Below the pieces are notes generated by a model, which was given only the letters and a program-made list of their open reading frames with translations, was not told where the DNA came from and searched no databases. This document shows, piece after piece, positions 20,476 through 31,388 of a stretch of 64,000 bases of DNA. This DNA is from Meghimatium bilineatum (lineage: Eukaryota > Mollusca > Gastropoda > Stylommatophora > Philomycidae). Each line of letters starts with the position of its first letter. Within the stretch, counting starts at the first letter, position 1. The position numbers were made by a program, and so were the translations under genes. The DNA lies in NCBI GenBank assembly GCA_034231615.1, contig CM067306.1, positions 59,935,057-59,999,056 on the forward strand, given 5' to 3'.

Positions 20476-20560
20476 ATTCTTGAATGTTACTTGAATTCTT
20501 TCTTTCATAACTTGAATTCTTGCTTTCATAACTTGAATTCTTTCAAACCAATATTTAAGT
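20476..20560. repeat. 22-bp repeat, 3 copies
   Basis: ACTTGAATTCTTTCTTTCAT, with CTTGAATTCTTGCTTTC and CTTGAATTCTTTC following. Confidence 0.75.
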
Positions 20561-20602
20561 TTTCTAAGACAATTATTTGAACATGAAAAAAATGGGCTCA
20601 TT

Positions 20603-21572
20603 TAATGCAAAAGGATGATCACCCCTAATCCAGAAATTTCTGCAAAAGGATGGCCACCCCTGATCAAGATTTTTCTACAAAAGGATGGCCACCCCTGATC
20701 AAGATTTTTCTACAAAAGGATGGCCACCCCTGATCAAGATTTTTCTACAAAAGGATGGCCACCCCTGATCAAGATTTTTCTACAAAAGGATGGCCACCCC
20801 TGATCAAGATATTTCTACAAAAGGATGGACACCCCTGATCAAGATTTTTCTACAAAAGGATGGCCACCCCTGATCAAGATATTTCTACAAAAGGATGGCC
20901 ACCCCTGATCAAGATATTTCTACAAAAGGATGGCCACCCCTGATCAAGATTTTTCTACAAAAGGATGGCCACCCCTGATCAAGATTTTTCTACAAAAGGA
21001 TGGCCACCCCTGATCAAGATTTTTCTACAAAAGGATGGCCACCCCTGATCAAGATTTTTCTACAAAAGGATGGCCACCCCTGATCAAGATTTTTCTACAA
21101 AAGGATGGCCACCCCTGATCAAGATTTTTCTACAAAAGGATGGCCACCCCTGATCAAGATTTTTCTACAAAAGGATGGCCACCCCTGATCAAGATTTTTC
21201 TACAAAAGGATGGCCACCCCTGATCAAGATTTTTCTACAAAAGGATGGCCACCCCTGATCAAGATATTTCTACAAAAGGATGGCCACCCCTGATCAAGAT
21301 TTTTCTACAAAAGGATGGCCACCCCTGATCAAGATTTTTCTACAGAAGGATGGCCACCCCTGATCAAGATTTTTCTACAAAATGATGGCCACCCCTGATC
21401 AAGATTTTTCAACAAAAGGATGGCCACCCCTGATCAAGATTTTTCAACAAAAGGATGGCCACCCCTGATCAAGATTTTTCTACAAAAGGATGGCCACCCC
21501 TGATCAAGATTTTTCTACAAAAGGATGGCCACCCCTGACCAAGATTTTTCTACAAAAGGATGGCCACTTTTG
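20603..21572. repeat. 35-bp tandem array, about 27 copies
   Basis: Unit starts TACAAAAGGATGGCCACCCC and ends TGATCAAGATTTTTC. Most copies are identical; a few have ATATTTC or ATTTTTCAAC. High identity suggests recent expansion. It follows a GGATGATCACCCCTAATCC start and ends at TGGCCACTTTTGTCC. Confidence 0.97.
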
Positions 21573-21767
21573 TCCAGAAATGTCTACAATCATGCAGCTA
21601 GACATATACAAATCTGATTTTTGACGTTGAGAGAAATACTGTATTGGTTTCAGTAGCAGCGACTATAGTGCTCTACCGCTGATAGTAGCCTACCACACTG
21701 GTTAATTTGTCTGCTTGATATGTTTACACTTATCTTAGTCATTCTAGTGGAGAAAACGCTTCGAATT

Positions 21768-22024
21768 TTAAAAAATGTCAATGGTTCTGTTAATGTGTGT
21801 GACAGGGTTCTTTCAAATGTCAATGGTTCTGTTAATGTGTGTGACAGGGTTCTTTAAAATGTCAATGGTTCTGTTAATGTGTGGGACAAGGTTATTTAAA
21901 ATGCCAATGGTTCTGTTAATGTGTGGGACAAGGTTCTTTAAAATGTCAATGGTTCTGTTAATGTGTGTGACAGGGCTATTTAAAATGTCAATGGTTCTAT
22001 TACTGTGTGTGACAGGGTTATAGA
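21768..22024. repeat. 42-bp tandem array, 6 copies
   Basis: Unit begins AAAATGTCAATGGTTCTGTT. The period is 14 codons, so an 82-codon plus frame reads MSMVLLMCVTGFFK repeats. It is a repeat artefact. Confidence 0.93.
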
Positions 22025-22200
22025 TATGACTTCGGTAAGAAATCTGGAAAGGGGAGGGGGGCATTAAAAAAGCTCATCATCCAGATTTTGTACAAAATTG
22101 GATAACTCTTTTGTGTGGAATACATTTAGAGTTGATCAGGGGGAGGGTGGGGTTACTCTCTGATTTGTTTGCTTCCTGATACTGAATGTTCCTTGATTTA
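22025..22200. other. unique sequence with G-rich run
   Basis: Includes GGAAAGGGGAGGGGGGC and GGGGGAGGGTGGGG. No gene seen. Confidence 0.4.
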
Positions 22201-22214
22201 ATAAAAAAATTGAG

Positions 22215-22415
22215 TATTTGTAACTCAGGGTCAACAAATGTCTGATTATTTTAACCCAGGATCAATGAATGTCTGATTATTTTAACCCAGGATAAATGAA
22301 TGTCTGACTATTTTAACTCAGGATCAATGAATGTCTGACTATTTTAACTCAGGATCAATGAATGTCTGACTATTTTAAACCAGGATCAATGAATTCAATG
22401 AATGTCTGACTATTT
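22215..22415. repeat. 31-bp tandem array, about 6 copies
   Basis: Unit starts AGGATCAATGAATGTCTGAC and ends TATTTTAACTC. It grades into the 33-bp array to the right, which shares CTGACTATTT. Confidence 0.9.
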
Positions 22416-22439
22416 CATCACGGGATTATTAGATCCCTG

Positions 22440-22745
22440 ACTATATAAACTTTGGATCAATGGATGCCTGGCTATTTCAACACAAAATCAGTGTATATCC
22501 CTGACTATTTCAACACAAGATTAGTGTATATCCCTGACTATTTCAACACAAAATCAGTGTATATCCCTGGCTATTTCAACACAAAATCAGTGTATATCCC
22601 TGACTATTTCAACACAAGATTAGTGTATATCCCTGACTATTTCAACACAAAATCAGTGTATATCCCTGACTATTTCAACACAAGATCAGTGTATATGCCT
22701 GACTATTTCAACACAAGATCAATGGATCCCATGATATTTCAACGC
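22440..22745. repeat. 33-bp tandem array, about 9 copies
   Basis: Unit starts CAACACAAAATCAGTGTATA and ends TCCCTGACTATTT. The 11-codon period keeps a 113-codon plus frame open (YIPDYFNTKSV repeats), an artefact. Confidence 0.93.
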
Positions 22746-22879
22746 AGGAACACTGGATCCATCGTTATTGTAGTTCCATCTTGGTTTAGTTAGTCTTGTG
22801 ATTATTGTTCTGTTCTCTTGGATGGTGACTGGGCGATCATCACTGCCGAAACGAGGATCATTCACAGTTATTAGAAAAA

Positions 22880-23195
22880 CTATTAGGAAAGTCGACCACC
22901 CAAAAGACAACTATCGCTATCTTGACAGAACTGAGCAGGCTATCTTCTTCCACCTCAGAACATGACACAACAGACTAAACAGCCACTTTAAATAGACTAC
23001 GGCTGGTTCTATCATCTGTGTCTATGTGGGCAATCAGCGCAGACCACTGAACATATCCTGCAAGACTTCATTACACTAAATCAGTAAAAGGAGGAGCATT
23101 GGCCCACAGAGACAGATATCCACAAAATGTTGTATAAGATCACTGAGGAGCTTTCAAACACAGCAGCATTTATAATTTAAAAAAACCGGACTTGT
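22880..23195 (+). pseudogene. Jockey-like LINE C-terminal fragment (LINE-5)
   Basis: Broken frames on the plus strand contain R-T-E-QAIFF-LRT, HNRLNSHF and CVYVGNQRRPLNISCKTSLH. These recall the post-RT ending of Jockey-type LINEs, in which a HNRLN block precedes a Cys/His cluster. The Cys/His residues are partly lost. It ends with an A-run TTTAAAAAAAC at 23179. It has no relative elsewhere in the window. Confidence 0.55.
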
Positions 23196-23754
23196 TAAAC
23201 TTCGAACAAGAATAAGAAAAGTATTTCACTCAACTGCTTTTCAATACAATCACATCGCACCCACATACCAGATCCAAAAATAACACTTGTTAACATTTTG
23301 TCAATCAGATTTTCTTCAGATAAAATCGAACCTGCTGTTTCTTTTTTCCCGAGTATAGGCCTAAGACATCAGTTGGAAAAGTCAACTGATAAATTTTACG
23401 GGAAAACGTGGCCACGGCTCCGTAATCTGGGAGTGGTTAACATGGGAAGCTCTTAATTTATGACTGTGAAACAACACAAGAAGAAATGCTTCCGCTAACT
23501 TGCACCTCATACTCGTGATACGGAGCTATCTGTAAATTACGTCAAGACAAGATGTGTGTGTGTGTGGGAAAAGGGAGGGGGGTGAATCCGGAAAACGTTT
23601 GACAGCTGTTTACTATGTGGGGGAGAGGCGGGAGGGGAGGACTGGGTCCAAAGTTGAAATGAGCAATACGTTGTTTTTAAAAAAAAATAACCTATAACAT
23701 TTGTTAATTTGACCCAAAGAATATTATAAAATATGAAACAAACATATATTTGTA
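23196..23754. other. unique sequence with G-rich segment
   Basis: No gene. At 23551-23645 a GTGTGTGTGTGTG run, GGGAGGGGGG and GGGGGAGAGGCGGGAGGGGA could form G-quadruplexes on the plus strand. Confidence 0.5.
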
Positions 23755-23932
23755 ATTCTATTAGTACTTATATTGCAACATTTGATACTTATATTGCAAC
23801 ATTTGATACTTATATTGCAACATTTGATACTTATATTGCAACATTTGATACTTATATTGCAACATTTGATACTTATATTGCAACATTTGATACTTATATT
23901 GCAACATTTGATACTTATATTGCAACATTCTT
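23755..23932. repeat. 21-bp tandem array, about 8 copies
   Basis: Unit CATTTGATACTTATATTGCA plus A, almost identical copies. It is followed by a G-run GGGGGGGGGGAGCGGGGGGG (23933-23952). Overlapping frames on both strands read YIATFDT or CCNISIK repeats. Confidence 0.96.
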
Positions 23933-24044
23933 TGGGGGGGGGGAGCGGGGGGGTATTAACATTAATCATTGACAGCTGTTGATAAGAGGGAATGGTGGTG
24001 GGGGTGGAAATCTTTGATGCCATTTATGGGTAACCACTAACTAC

Positions 24045-24160
24045 ACATCATCATCTTCTTCTTCTTAATTTACACTCGTTCTCAAACTCCTGCAGATTTG
24101 CAGGATGTAGTCCAAAGAACAGAATGTGTTGTGTCATGGTTCACAGCATGGTTTTTTTTT
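24045..24160 (+). repeat. family A/B fragment, subfamily B
   Basis: CTTCTTCTTCTTAATTTACA, CTCAAACTCCTGCAGATTTG, CAGGATGTAGTCCAAAGAAC and GTTGTGTCATGGTTCACAGC. It ends before the CACATCC motif and is followed closely by a longer copy. Confidence 0.75.
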
Positions 24161-24202
24161 CTAATGATACGATTTCTATACGATTTCATTTATGGATGTT
24201 CT

Positions 24203-24600
24203 TCTTCTTCTTCTTCGTCTTCTTCTTCTGCGTTCATTCTCAAACTCCTGCAGATTAGCAGGATGTAGTCCGGAGAACGAAATGCGTTGTGTCATGGTTT
24301 ATAGCAGTGCTGCGATATCTGCGCCTTTCGACCTGGCACATCCGACTTCAGTATGGTTTTGGGTCATTGACCCTATATGGGATGGGACAGCCAACTCCAT
24401 CCCATAAACTCCTTAGTCGCCTTTTACGACATGCGTGGAAGGTAAACAGTGTTGCTATTCTTTGCTCCCCTTTCGGGCCCTGGCAACACACAGCCAACTC
24501 ACCTCCCTCACACAACCTCTTCAGTAGGTTGTTTACAACTTTCTTAATGGGTCACAGTGTCACTATTCCTTACTCCCCTTTCAGACCTCGTCAAGTTAAT
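24203..24600 (+). repeat. family A/B, subfamily B, longest copy
   Basis: Opens CTTCTTCTTCTTCGTCTTC, then GCGTTCATTCTCAAACTCC, GGATGTAGTCCGGAGAACG, GCGTTGTGTCATGGTTTATA, GACCTGGCACATCCGACTTC and TGGGATGGGACAGCC, continuing with CTCCTTAGTCGCCTTTTACGACATGC and a CTTTCGGGCCC segment. The later part is shared with 40045-40120. The 109-codon frame (24289-24618) lies inside the repeat, so I do not call it. Confidence 0.75.
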
Positions 24601-25142
24601 GACGATCAGAGAGTGTAAGTGAATTTCCTTCAATTCAAACACGTTTTGTGTTTTAAATTGATTATCCATAATTTGTATTCCCTAAACATAATTTAAGAGT
24701 TCTCCTTTTTATTTGGACATTCGTCACCTAATATTTGGCCATAAACAGTCTAAAACTATTTGGCAACGCTGTTTACATCTTTTTTTTCCCATAATTTTTC
24801 CAACATTAAATAAAGACCAATGGTTCTCAAACCTTTCAACCGGCAAGCATCACCAATATATAACGATAAATGTGCCAATAAACTATTGCCATTGAAGTAA
24901 TAACACCAGATTGACCTGAATATTCCCACATCACATAATGCAGCATAATAAATATGACAGAAGATATGTCTTTGGCAAGGGGTTAAGGGTTTCTACTTTT
25001 ACAAAAGATCACTTAGGTAAGTCTATTTGGATTTACCAACCCTTCAGCTCACTATCGTTTGGCTATTCTATTCCAAGCAGAAATCTTCCTGATATAATTA
25101 TTTCCCTTTTTACTTGGTGGAGTTACTTGCTGTTATAGATCA
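24601..25142. other. AT-rich unique sequence
   Basis: No gene. CAATGGTTCTCAAACCTTTC at 24819-24838 resembles the termini of hAT non-autonomous elements, but no matching partner end was found. Confidence 0.35.
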
Positions 25143-25445
25143 TCATTGTAGTGCCGTGCCGATTTTTGCATATCACCGTGGATGTTAACAACTTTTATTT
25201 TTGCAATATCTTTTATAAAGATCGTTGTTGACACTTTGCCACGCCAAGATGTCATATTACAAATATTTTATCACTCTGTCGTCCCCGATCTCTTTTTCAT
25301 TCAAACATGCCAGTTGTAACCATATTCTTCATATCTCTCAGAACTTATTCAAAACATACATATTGTCTCATTCGGATACTACTAAATATTCACTTTCTCG
25401 TCTTGACGTTTTCAGCGCATCATCATTGCTTTTTCTGACCTACTG
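25143..25445 (-). pseudogene. LINE-4 fragment, minus copy
   Basis: Parallels 37765-38060: CACTTTGCCACGCCAAGATG, ATTTTATCACTCTGTCGTCC and CGATCTCTTTTTC, then GCCAGTTGTAACCAT. Read on the minus strand it covers the RDRG-x-QSEKIL and TSWHGKA region of the LINE-4 C-terminus. Heavily decayed. Confidence 0.6.
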
Positions 25446-26110
25446 CTATAAATAATATTTATATATTGACAAGCTTAATATAAATCAGTTCTCTATTAGA
25501 AAACTAACAAATGTTCATCTGATGAAATCTTGAAATTTTCAATTAATATTTTAAAACATTGTATAGATGTACTAAAGACTGAGTGACGGAAACTGACTTC
25601 CACAAACATATACAGAAAAATCGGAAATAGAATATATAAACAAATCAAAAGAAGAACGTCCTTGATGCGATTCAAAACAATAATAAATATTTAAGTTGAA
25701 TAAAACATTTTAGAATTTAAAGGTGAACATTTTACACAATAATCAATATACATATGTTGTAATTGTCAAACGTTAAAGATTCAAGAGTCATGCATATGTA
25801 GCCATACAAAATCCCAGAGTCATGCATATATACCATACAAAATACAGCATCATAGACGACGGTCAAAAATTCTAGATCTTGTGAAAACAAACAAGCTGTG
25901 ACATTCCTTCCCTGGCAAGAACAATAACACATAATAGGCAATAACAATGAGTCAAAACAGAATAGATAAGAAAATTGAAAGTCAAAGTAACATTTTTGCT
26001 TTCTGTTTGTACAACTAAGTTTTAATTGTAAAAGACAATTACAATTGTTAATTGTATAGAGGTGCTCGTGAGCACTGTTTAACTCGCCTCAATACGCGAG
26101 CACCATATGT
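25446..26110. other. AT-rich unique sequence
   Basis: No gene or element recognised. A small imperfect direct repeat around CATGCATATGTAGCCATACAAAA (25788-25850) is visible. Confidence 0.35.
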
Positions 26111-26129
26111 CATTATACGAGCATTATAG

Positions 26130-26265
26130 TGCTCTCATCTCATAAAACTTACACAGTTTGACTTTCACTTCAACACTGATGTTACTTTTCCAAATCACCG
26201 TTAGCTTTGACAAGGACGCTAAAGCCATCTTCAGCCTTATTTTTAGTTCTGCTTTGCATTTTCCA
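26130..26265 (-). pseudogene. LINE-3 fragment, inverted arm
   Basis: Minus-strand coding of KCKAELKIRLKMALASL and SKLTVIWKSNISVEVKVK. It is the inverse of the sequence starting at 26268, so the two copies meet head to head around 26266 with a palindromic GCATTTTCC..GGAAAATGC centre. Confidence 0.8.
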
Positions 26266-26267
26266 CC

Positions 26268-26862
26268 GGATCCAGCATATGCAGCGAAGGAAAATGCAAA
26301 ATAGAACCAAAAAAAGGCTGAAGATGGATTTAGCGTCCTTGTCAAGGTTAATGATGATTTGGAAAAGCAACATCAGTATTGAAGTGAAAGTCTAATTGTA
26401 TAAGTGGCTGGTGCTTTCTGTTGTGCTGTATGGTTATGAGAGTTGGATACTCACTGCGGACATGGAGAGACGATTACAGGCTTTCGAGTACAAATACTAT
26501 AGACGAATTTCCTATAGGGAACATAAGACCAATGTGTACGTAAGAAATAAAATAGAGATCTCTGCAGGTATACAAGAACCATTGCTTTCAATAGTGAAAC
26601 GACGAAAACTAGCAAGGTTTGGACATGTATGCAGACATGATTCCTTGTCAAAAACAATACTGCAGGAAACTGTCGAAGGTGGAAGAAGCAGAGGAGGGAA
26701 AATAAAGGCATGGACAGACACAACGTCAAGGAATGGATAGGACAAAATATTTCCAAACTAATTCGTATCGCTGAGGATAGAATTCGCTGGAGGACTCTAT
26801 GTGCTGAAGTATCCAATGTGGTAACCCTACGACCCTGAAGGGTTACGGGTTTATTGATGATG
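26268..26862 (+). pseudogene. LINE-3 RT C-terminal fragment
   Basis: The best preserved LINE-3 copy. The 114-codon frame at 26396-26740 contains VLYGYESWILTADMERRLQA, FEYKYYRRISYREHKTN, EISAGIQEPLLSIVKRRKLA and RFGHVCRHDSLSK-x-ILQ, then a Gly-rich GGRSRGGK. A frameshift near 26740 precedes the terminal part. It ends with GGGTTACGGGTTTATTGATG and an ATGATGATA tail at 26843-26868. Endonuclease and RT core are missing. Confidence 0.85.
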
Positions 26863-26869
26863 ATAGTGC

Positions 26870-27284
26870 TCTCAATCTCCAGGTTGAGAACCCCCGCCGC
26901 AGGTATTACTAACTTATCACAAATTGTTACAATATATTTTTTCACTTATTCATTTCCAATCCAATATATTCATTTTATTTCTTTCAAAGTTAAATAGTGA
27001 ATTCTTCAATGACAAGATGAACGCACATTTCGAGTCCGGATGTAGTCTATCAATAGCCTAAAAATAAAAAAATTGGAATTGATAACACGTGTTTTATTAT
27101 ATATTAGAAAACAATTTACATTAGAATAGAATTCTGACTTTTTAGTTGCGGTTAATAGTTGGAGATACCACAGAGTGGATGGCTGCTCCTTGGGTAAATG
27201 GAGTATACCGGGATTTAACACCTGCAGGGGCTGACATTTAGCTCAGCTTTGTCAACCACAATAGTGCCATTTGAGCTCGTGGTT
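26870..27284. other. unique sequence
   Basis: No gene. CCAGGTTGAGAACCCCCGCC (26879-26898) resembles a hAT terminus in reverse, unpaired. Confidence 0.35.
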
Positions 27285-27410
27285 TTTTGTGTGTATATGT
27301 AGTCTTGATAAAGGTATTTCGGTTGAAACGTCGATTAGTGTATGTTGTTATGTGTTTTTCCAGTGAAAAACAAATTTTTTTTTACCCTGTTCCAAACTTT
27401 GCCTGGAAAC
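27285..27410 (+). mobile_element. Penelope-like element end (candidate), plus copy
   Basis: TAGTCTTGATAAAGGTATTT, CGGTTGAAACGTCGATTAG, then TTTTTTTACCCTGTTCC. The arrangement GATAAAGG..GAAACGTC resembles the decayed hammerhead-ribozyme segment known from Penelope-like elements. The same block occurs inverted at 29735-29850. The strict CTGATGA core is absent. Confidence 0.45.
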
Positions 27411-27474
27411 ATTCACTATAGTTTTCTGGACTTTGTGGTTATGAGTGAGAGCTGACAGACTGATGCCGTAGTTT

Positions 27475-28440
27475 TTATGCCCTAGTTACTTAGTAAAAAA
27501 CACTGCGTCATAGTTACTTAGTATTAAACACTGTGCCATAGTTACTTAGTATTAAACACTGTGCCATAGTTACTTAGTATTAAACACTGCGTCATAGTTA
27601 CTTAGTATTAAACACTGTGCCATAGTTACTTAGTATTAAACACTGTGCCATAGTTACTTAGTATTAAACACTGTGCCATAGTTACTTAGTATTAAACACT
27701 GCGTCATAGTTACTTAGTATTAAACACTGTGCCATAGTTACTTAGTATTAAACACTGCGTCATAGTTACTTAGTATTAAACACTGTGCCATAGTTACTTA
27801 GTATTAAACACTGCGTCATAGTTACTTAGTATTAAACACTGTGCCATAGTTACTTAGTATTAAACACTGCGTCATAGTTACTTAGTATTAAACACTGTGC
27901 CATAGTTACTTAGTATTAAACACTGCGTCATAGTTACTTAGTATTAAACACTGTGCCATAGTTACTTAGTATTAAACATTGCGTCATAGTTGCTTTGCCC
28001 TTAAACATTGTGCCCTAGTAACTTAATACTAAACATAATGCCCTAGTTACTCACTACCAAACAAAATGCCATAGTTACTTAGTACCAAACATAATGCCCT
28101 AGTTACTTAATACTAAACATTGTGCCCTAGTAACTTAATACTAAACATAATGCCCTAGTAACTTAGTACCAAACATAATGCCCTAGTTACTTAATACTAA
28201 ACATAATGCCCTAGTTACTTAATACTAAACATAATGCCCTAGTTACTTAGTACCAAACGTAATGCCCTAGTTACTTAGCACTAAACATTGTACCTAGTTA
28301 CGTAGTACTAAACACTGTGCCATGGTTACTCACTACCAAACAAAATGCCATAGTTACTTAGTACCAAACATAATGCCCTAGTTACTTAATACTAAACATT
28401 GTGCCATAGTTACTTAGTACTAAACAACATGCCCTATTTT
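27475..28440. repeat. 28-bp tandem array, about 34 copies
   Basis: Unit CATAGTTACTTAGTATTAAA plus CACTGTGC; starts at 27541 and 27569. To 27990 two types (..CACTGTGC and ..CACTGCGT) are interspersed. From 28000 to 28440 the unit changes to CCCTAGTTACTTAATACTAA plus ACATAATG. Confidence 0.96.
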
Positions 28441-28483
28441 TCTGGAACATTCCCCACATCACCCCCTAGCCCAATATACGATC

Positions 28484-28658
28484 TTAATGTCCAGTTTGTC
28501 TATACTGCGAACGTCCAGTTTGTCTATACTGCGAACGTCAAGTTTGTCTATACTACGAACGTCTAGTTTTTCTATACTGCGAACGCCTAGTTTGTCATTA
28601 CTACGAACGTCTAGTTTGTCTATACTACGAACGTCCGGTTTGTCTATTCTACTAACGG
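28484..28658. repeat. 24-bp tandem array, about 7 copies
   Basis: Unit GTCTATACTGCGAACGTCCA plus GTTT. The eight-codon period gives SLSILRTS repeats in a plus frame that runs on into the family A copy; not a gene. Confidence 0.93.
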
Positions 28659-28661
28659 TAA

Positions 28662-28825
28662 ACTTCTTCTTCTTCTTCAGCGTACATTCTCAAACTCCTG
28701 CTGAATTCTCTTGTAGCAGGACATGTCCTACTAGATTTCCAGCAGAATGTAGTCCAGAGAATGGAAATGCGTTGTGTCGTCGTTTTATTTGCGCCAATGG
28801 CCCGACACATCCGTCTATGGCGGTG
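28662..28825 (+). repeat. interspersed family A/B, subfamily A copy
   Basis: CTTCTTCTTCTTCAGCGTAC, CATTCTCAAACTCCTGCTGA, CTACTAGATTTCCAGCAGAA, GCGTTGTGTCGTCGTTTTAT and GACACATCCGTCTATGGCGG. About 164 bp, the same length and borders as 15625-15788. Confidence 0.85.
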
Positions 28826-29734
28826 AACGGTAAACAAAACCGAGCGGTTTGAGTTTGCTACATTAAGGAATTAACTTCTCTATCACCGACATCAACAACT
28901 TGTTTCAATAGAATTACCTAATTTGTATTTCCATAGACACCTGGTCTAACCCGCAAAATAATCAGAGAGGCGAATTCACTCGTAGTTGCTCGATTAGCTT
29001 CAAATACTATTTTGTAAATTTGCTAGTACCTCTGACCTTTCTCACATATGTCATCACCTAAACGTCAGTGTCAGAATAAGCTGTATTCATTTGAGAAGAA
29101 ACGGAGTTAAAACGCCTGTAGATTTCGGTGGATGACACTCCCCGCGACGATAAAAGAAAGTTTACGCAGGTAACGATATACGTGTATCTGTTACGTGCAG
29201 AGTTTGATAACACTTATTTGAATGAGAAATTTTGCCGAAAGGAAACGAAATGTATGAACTAAATATTTATTGAGTATAATTATGAGGGATGTTACCAGGG
29301 CGGCGAAAAAGAGACAGATCTGGAAGAGGAAGGAAGAGAGATATAAAAAACCGTCTAAACTCACAAAAGCAGGAAATTATCTTAAAGTCGGAGGGACTTT
29401 TGAAAGGCTGTTATGACTGCTACATCCTGTCTATACAAAACCATTTCAAGTGAAGAAAAAGCTGCAATATTGGAGAGGGAGAATTCTGTAAAAAAATTAT
29501 GAGAACTGACGAGTATAAGGGCACTGATTTTCTCACACGCTATATAGGGTAATGTGGACATATATATATAGTAAATGCAGTAAGATTAAAACAAAGACAC
29601 TTGACTTATTGGGTGTCCTAATCACCGATCACGCTTGTTATTTTTGGGGTGATTAAATCTACGCCTAAGCAATCGAAAATAATGCGAAATATCGAAAATA
29701 TATAGGCCTACTCACCGTATGAAACCTGAAATCC
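28826..29734. other. unique sequence, no gene recognised
   Basis: Mixed AT-rich sequence with a purine-rich stretch near 29300-29350. No open frame of substance and no repeat relation seen. Confidence 0.4.
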
Positions 29735-29850
29735 AACAGGTACAGCTCGGAACAGGGTAACGAAGTTTTGCTAATAGCTAAAAACACAGTTAAAACACAC
29801 ACAAGTCGACGTGTCGACCAAAATACCTTTATCAAGACTGCATACACAAC
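29735..29850 (-). mobile_element. Penelope-like element end (candidate), minus copy
   Basis: Inverse of 27285-27410: on the minus strand it reads AGTCTTGATAAAGGTATTTT, GGTCGACACGTCGACTTG and later TTACCCTGTTCCGAGC. The two copies face each other across 2.3 kb containing the 28-bp and 24-bp arrays. Confidence 0.45.
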
Positions 29851-29949
29851 AAAATACAGTTCGCGAGAACGACACTATTGACGTCCATATGGCAGAGCTA
29901 AATGTGGAAATAACCCGGAAAGGTTAAAACTAGAAGGTCAGAAGTGAAA

Positions 29950-30725
29950 CGTTAACAGAAAATATACAAAACACACCCAAATATATACGTGTAACAAGAC
30001 AAACAGAAAATATACAAAACACACCCAAATATATATGTGTAACAAGACAAACAGAAAATATACAAAACACACCCAAATATATATGTGTAACAAGACAAAC
30101 AGAAAATATACAAAACACACCCAAATATATATGTGTAACAAGACAAACAGAAAATATACAAAACACACCCAAATATATACGTGTAACAAGACAAACAGAA
30201 AATATACAAAACACACCCAAATATATACGTGAAACAAGACAAACAGAAAATATACAAAACACACCCAAATATATACGTGTAACAAGACAAACAGAAAATA
30301 TACAAAACACACCCAAATATATACGTGAAACAAGACAAACAGAAAATATACAAAACACACCCAAATATATATGTGTAACAAGACAAACAGAAAATATACA
30401 AAACACACCCAAATATATATGTGTAACAAGACAAACAGAAAATATACAAAACACACCCAAATATATACGTGAAACAAGACAAACAGAAAATATACAAAAC
30501 ACACCCTAATATATATGTGTAACAAGACAAACAGAAAATATACAAAACACACCCAAATATATACATGAAACAAGACAAACAGAAAATATACAAAACACAC
30601 CCAAATATATATGTGTAACAAGACAAACAGAAAATAAAACACACCCAAATATATATGTGTAACAAGACAAACAGAAAATATACAAAACACACCCAAATAT
30701 ATACGTGAAACAAGGCAAACAGATT
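29950..30725. repeat. 48-bp tandem array, about 16 copies
   Basis: Unit starts AAACAGAAAATATACAAAAC, includes ACACCCAAATATATA and ends GTGTAACAAGAC. Starts at 30001 and 30049. All three minus frames are open for 190-259 codons, each with a 16-residue period (for example CIFSVCLVTHIYLGVF). The period is a multiple of three, so this is an artefact. One unit near 30630 is 8 bp short. Confidence 0.97.
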
Positions 30726-30754
30726 TTTCACAACAAAAACATATAAAACGTATT

Positions 30755-31012
30755 GAAACTGAGGTAATTACTGGTTACACTGAAGTAACTACTGGTTACA
30801 TTGAAGTAACTGAGGTAACTACTGGTTATATTGAAGTAACTACTGGTTATATTGAAGTAACTGAGGTAACTACTGGTTATATTGAAGTAACTACTGGTTA
30901 CATCGAAGTAACTGGGGTAACTACTGTTACATTGAAGTAACTGATGTAACTACAGGTTACCTTGAAGTAACTGAGGTAACTAATGGTTACCTTGAAGTAA
31001 CTGAGGTAACAT
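30755..31012. repeat. GTAACT-based 21/30-bp array
   Basis: Alternating GAAGTAACTACTGGTTACAT and GAAGTAACTGAGGTAACTAC blocks. Confidence 0.9.
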
Positions 31013-31057
31013 AATTGAACAACATATTTGTGGACAGTTAACTGAAAATGTAATATT

Positions 31058-31352
31058 GTTTGGGGAAAATAGTTACATGTATGTGTATGATTTGGGAAAA
31101 TATAGTTACCTGTATGTGTATGGCTGGAGGAAAGTAGTTACATGTATGTTTATGGCTGGAGGAAAGTAGTTGCATGTATGTGTATGGTTGGGGAAAATAT
31201 AGTTACCTGTATGTGTATGGCTGGAGGAAAGTAGTTACATGTATGTTTATGGCTGGAGGAAAGTAGTTGCATGTATGTGTATGGTTGGGGAACATATAGT
31301 TGCTACCTGTATATTTATGGTTGGAGGAAAATAGTTGCATGTATGTGCATGG
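31058..31352. repeat. 32-bp tandem array with about 97-bp superunit
   Basis: Unit GGAAAGTAGTTACATGTATG plus TGTATGGCTGGA. A block of three units (GGGGAAAATATAGTTACCTG.. then two GGAGGAAAGTAGTT units) appears twice in succession. Confidence 0.9.
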
Positions 31353-31388
31353 CGTTTGTTTGACGCTTGAAAAACGAATATATACTGT

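Noticed and set aside
20603..21572. Regular short repeats that might be taken for a CRISPR array
   Set aside because: Units are contiguous with no unique spacers; eukaryotic minisatellite. The same holds for the arrays at 11462, 16850 and 62110.
24289..24618. 109-codon plus frame with Trp-rich segments
   Set aside because: Lies within the interspersed family B copy and is not maintained in other copies.
29930..30731. Three long minus-strand frames (190-259 codons) with hydrophobic Cys/Tyr/Ile repeats resembling membrane proteins
   Set aside because: They translate one 48-bp array in all three frames.
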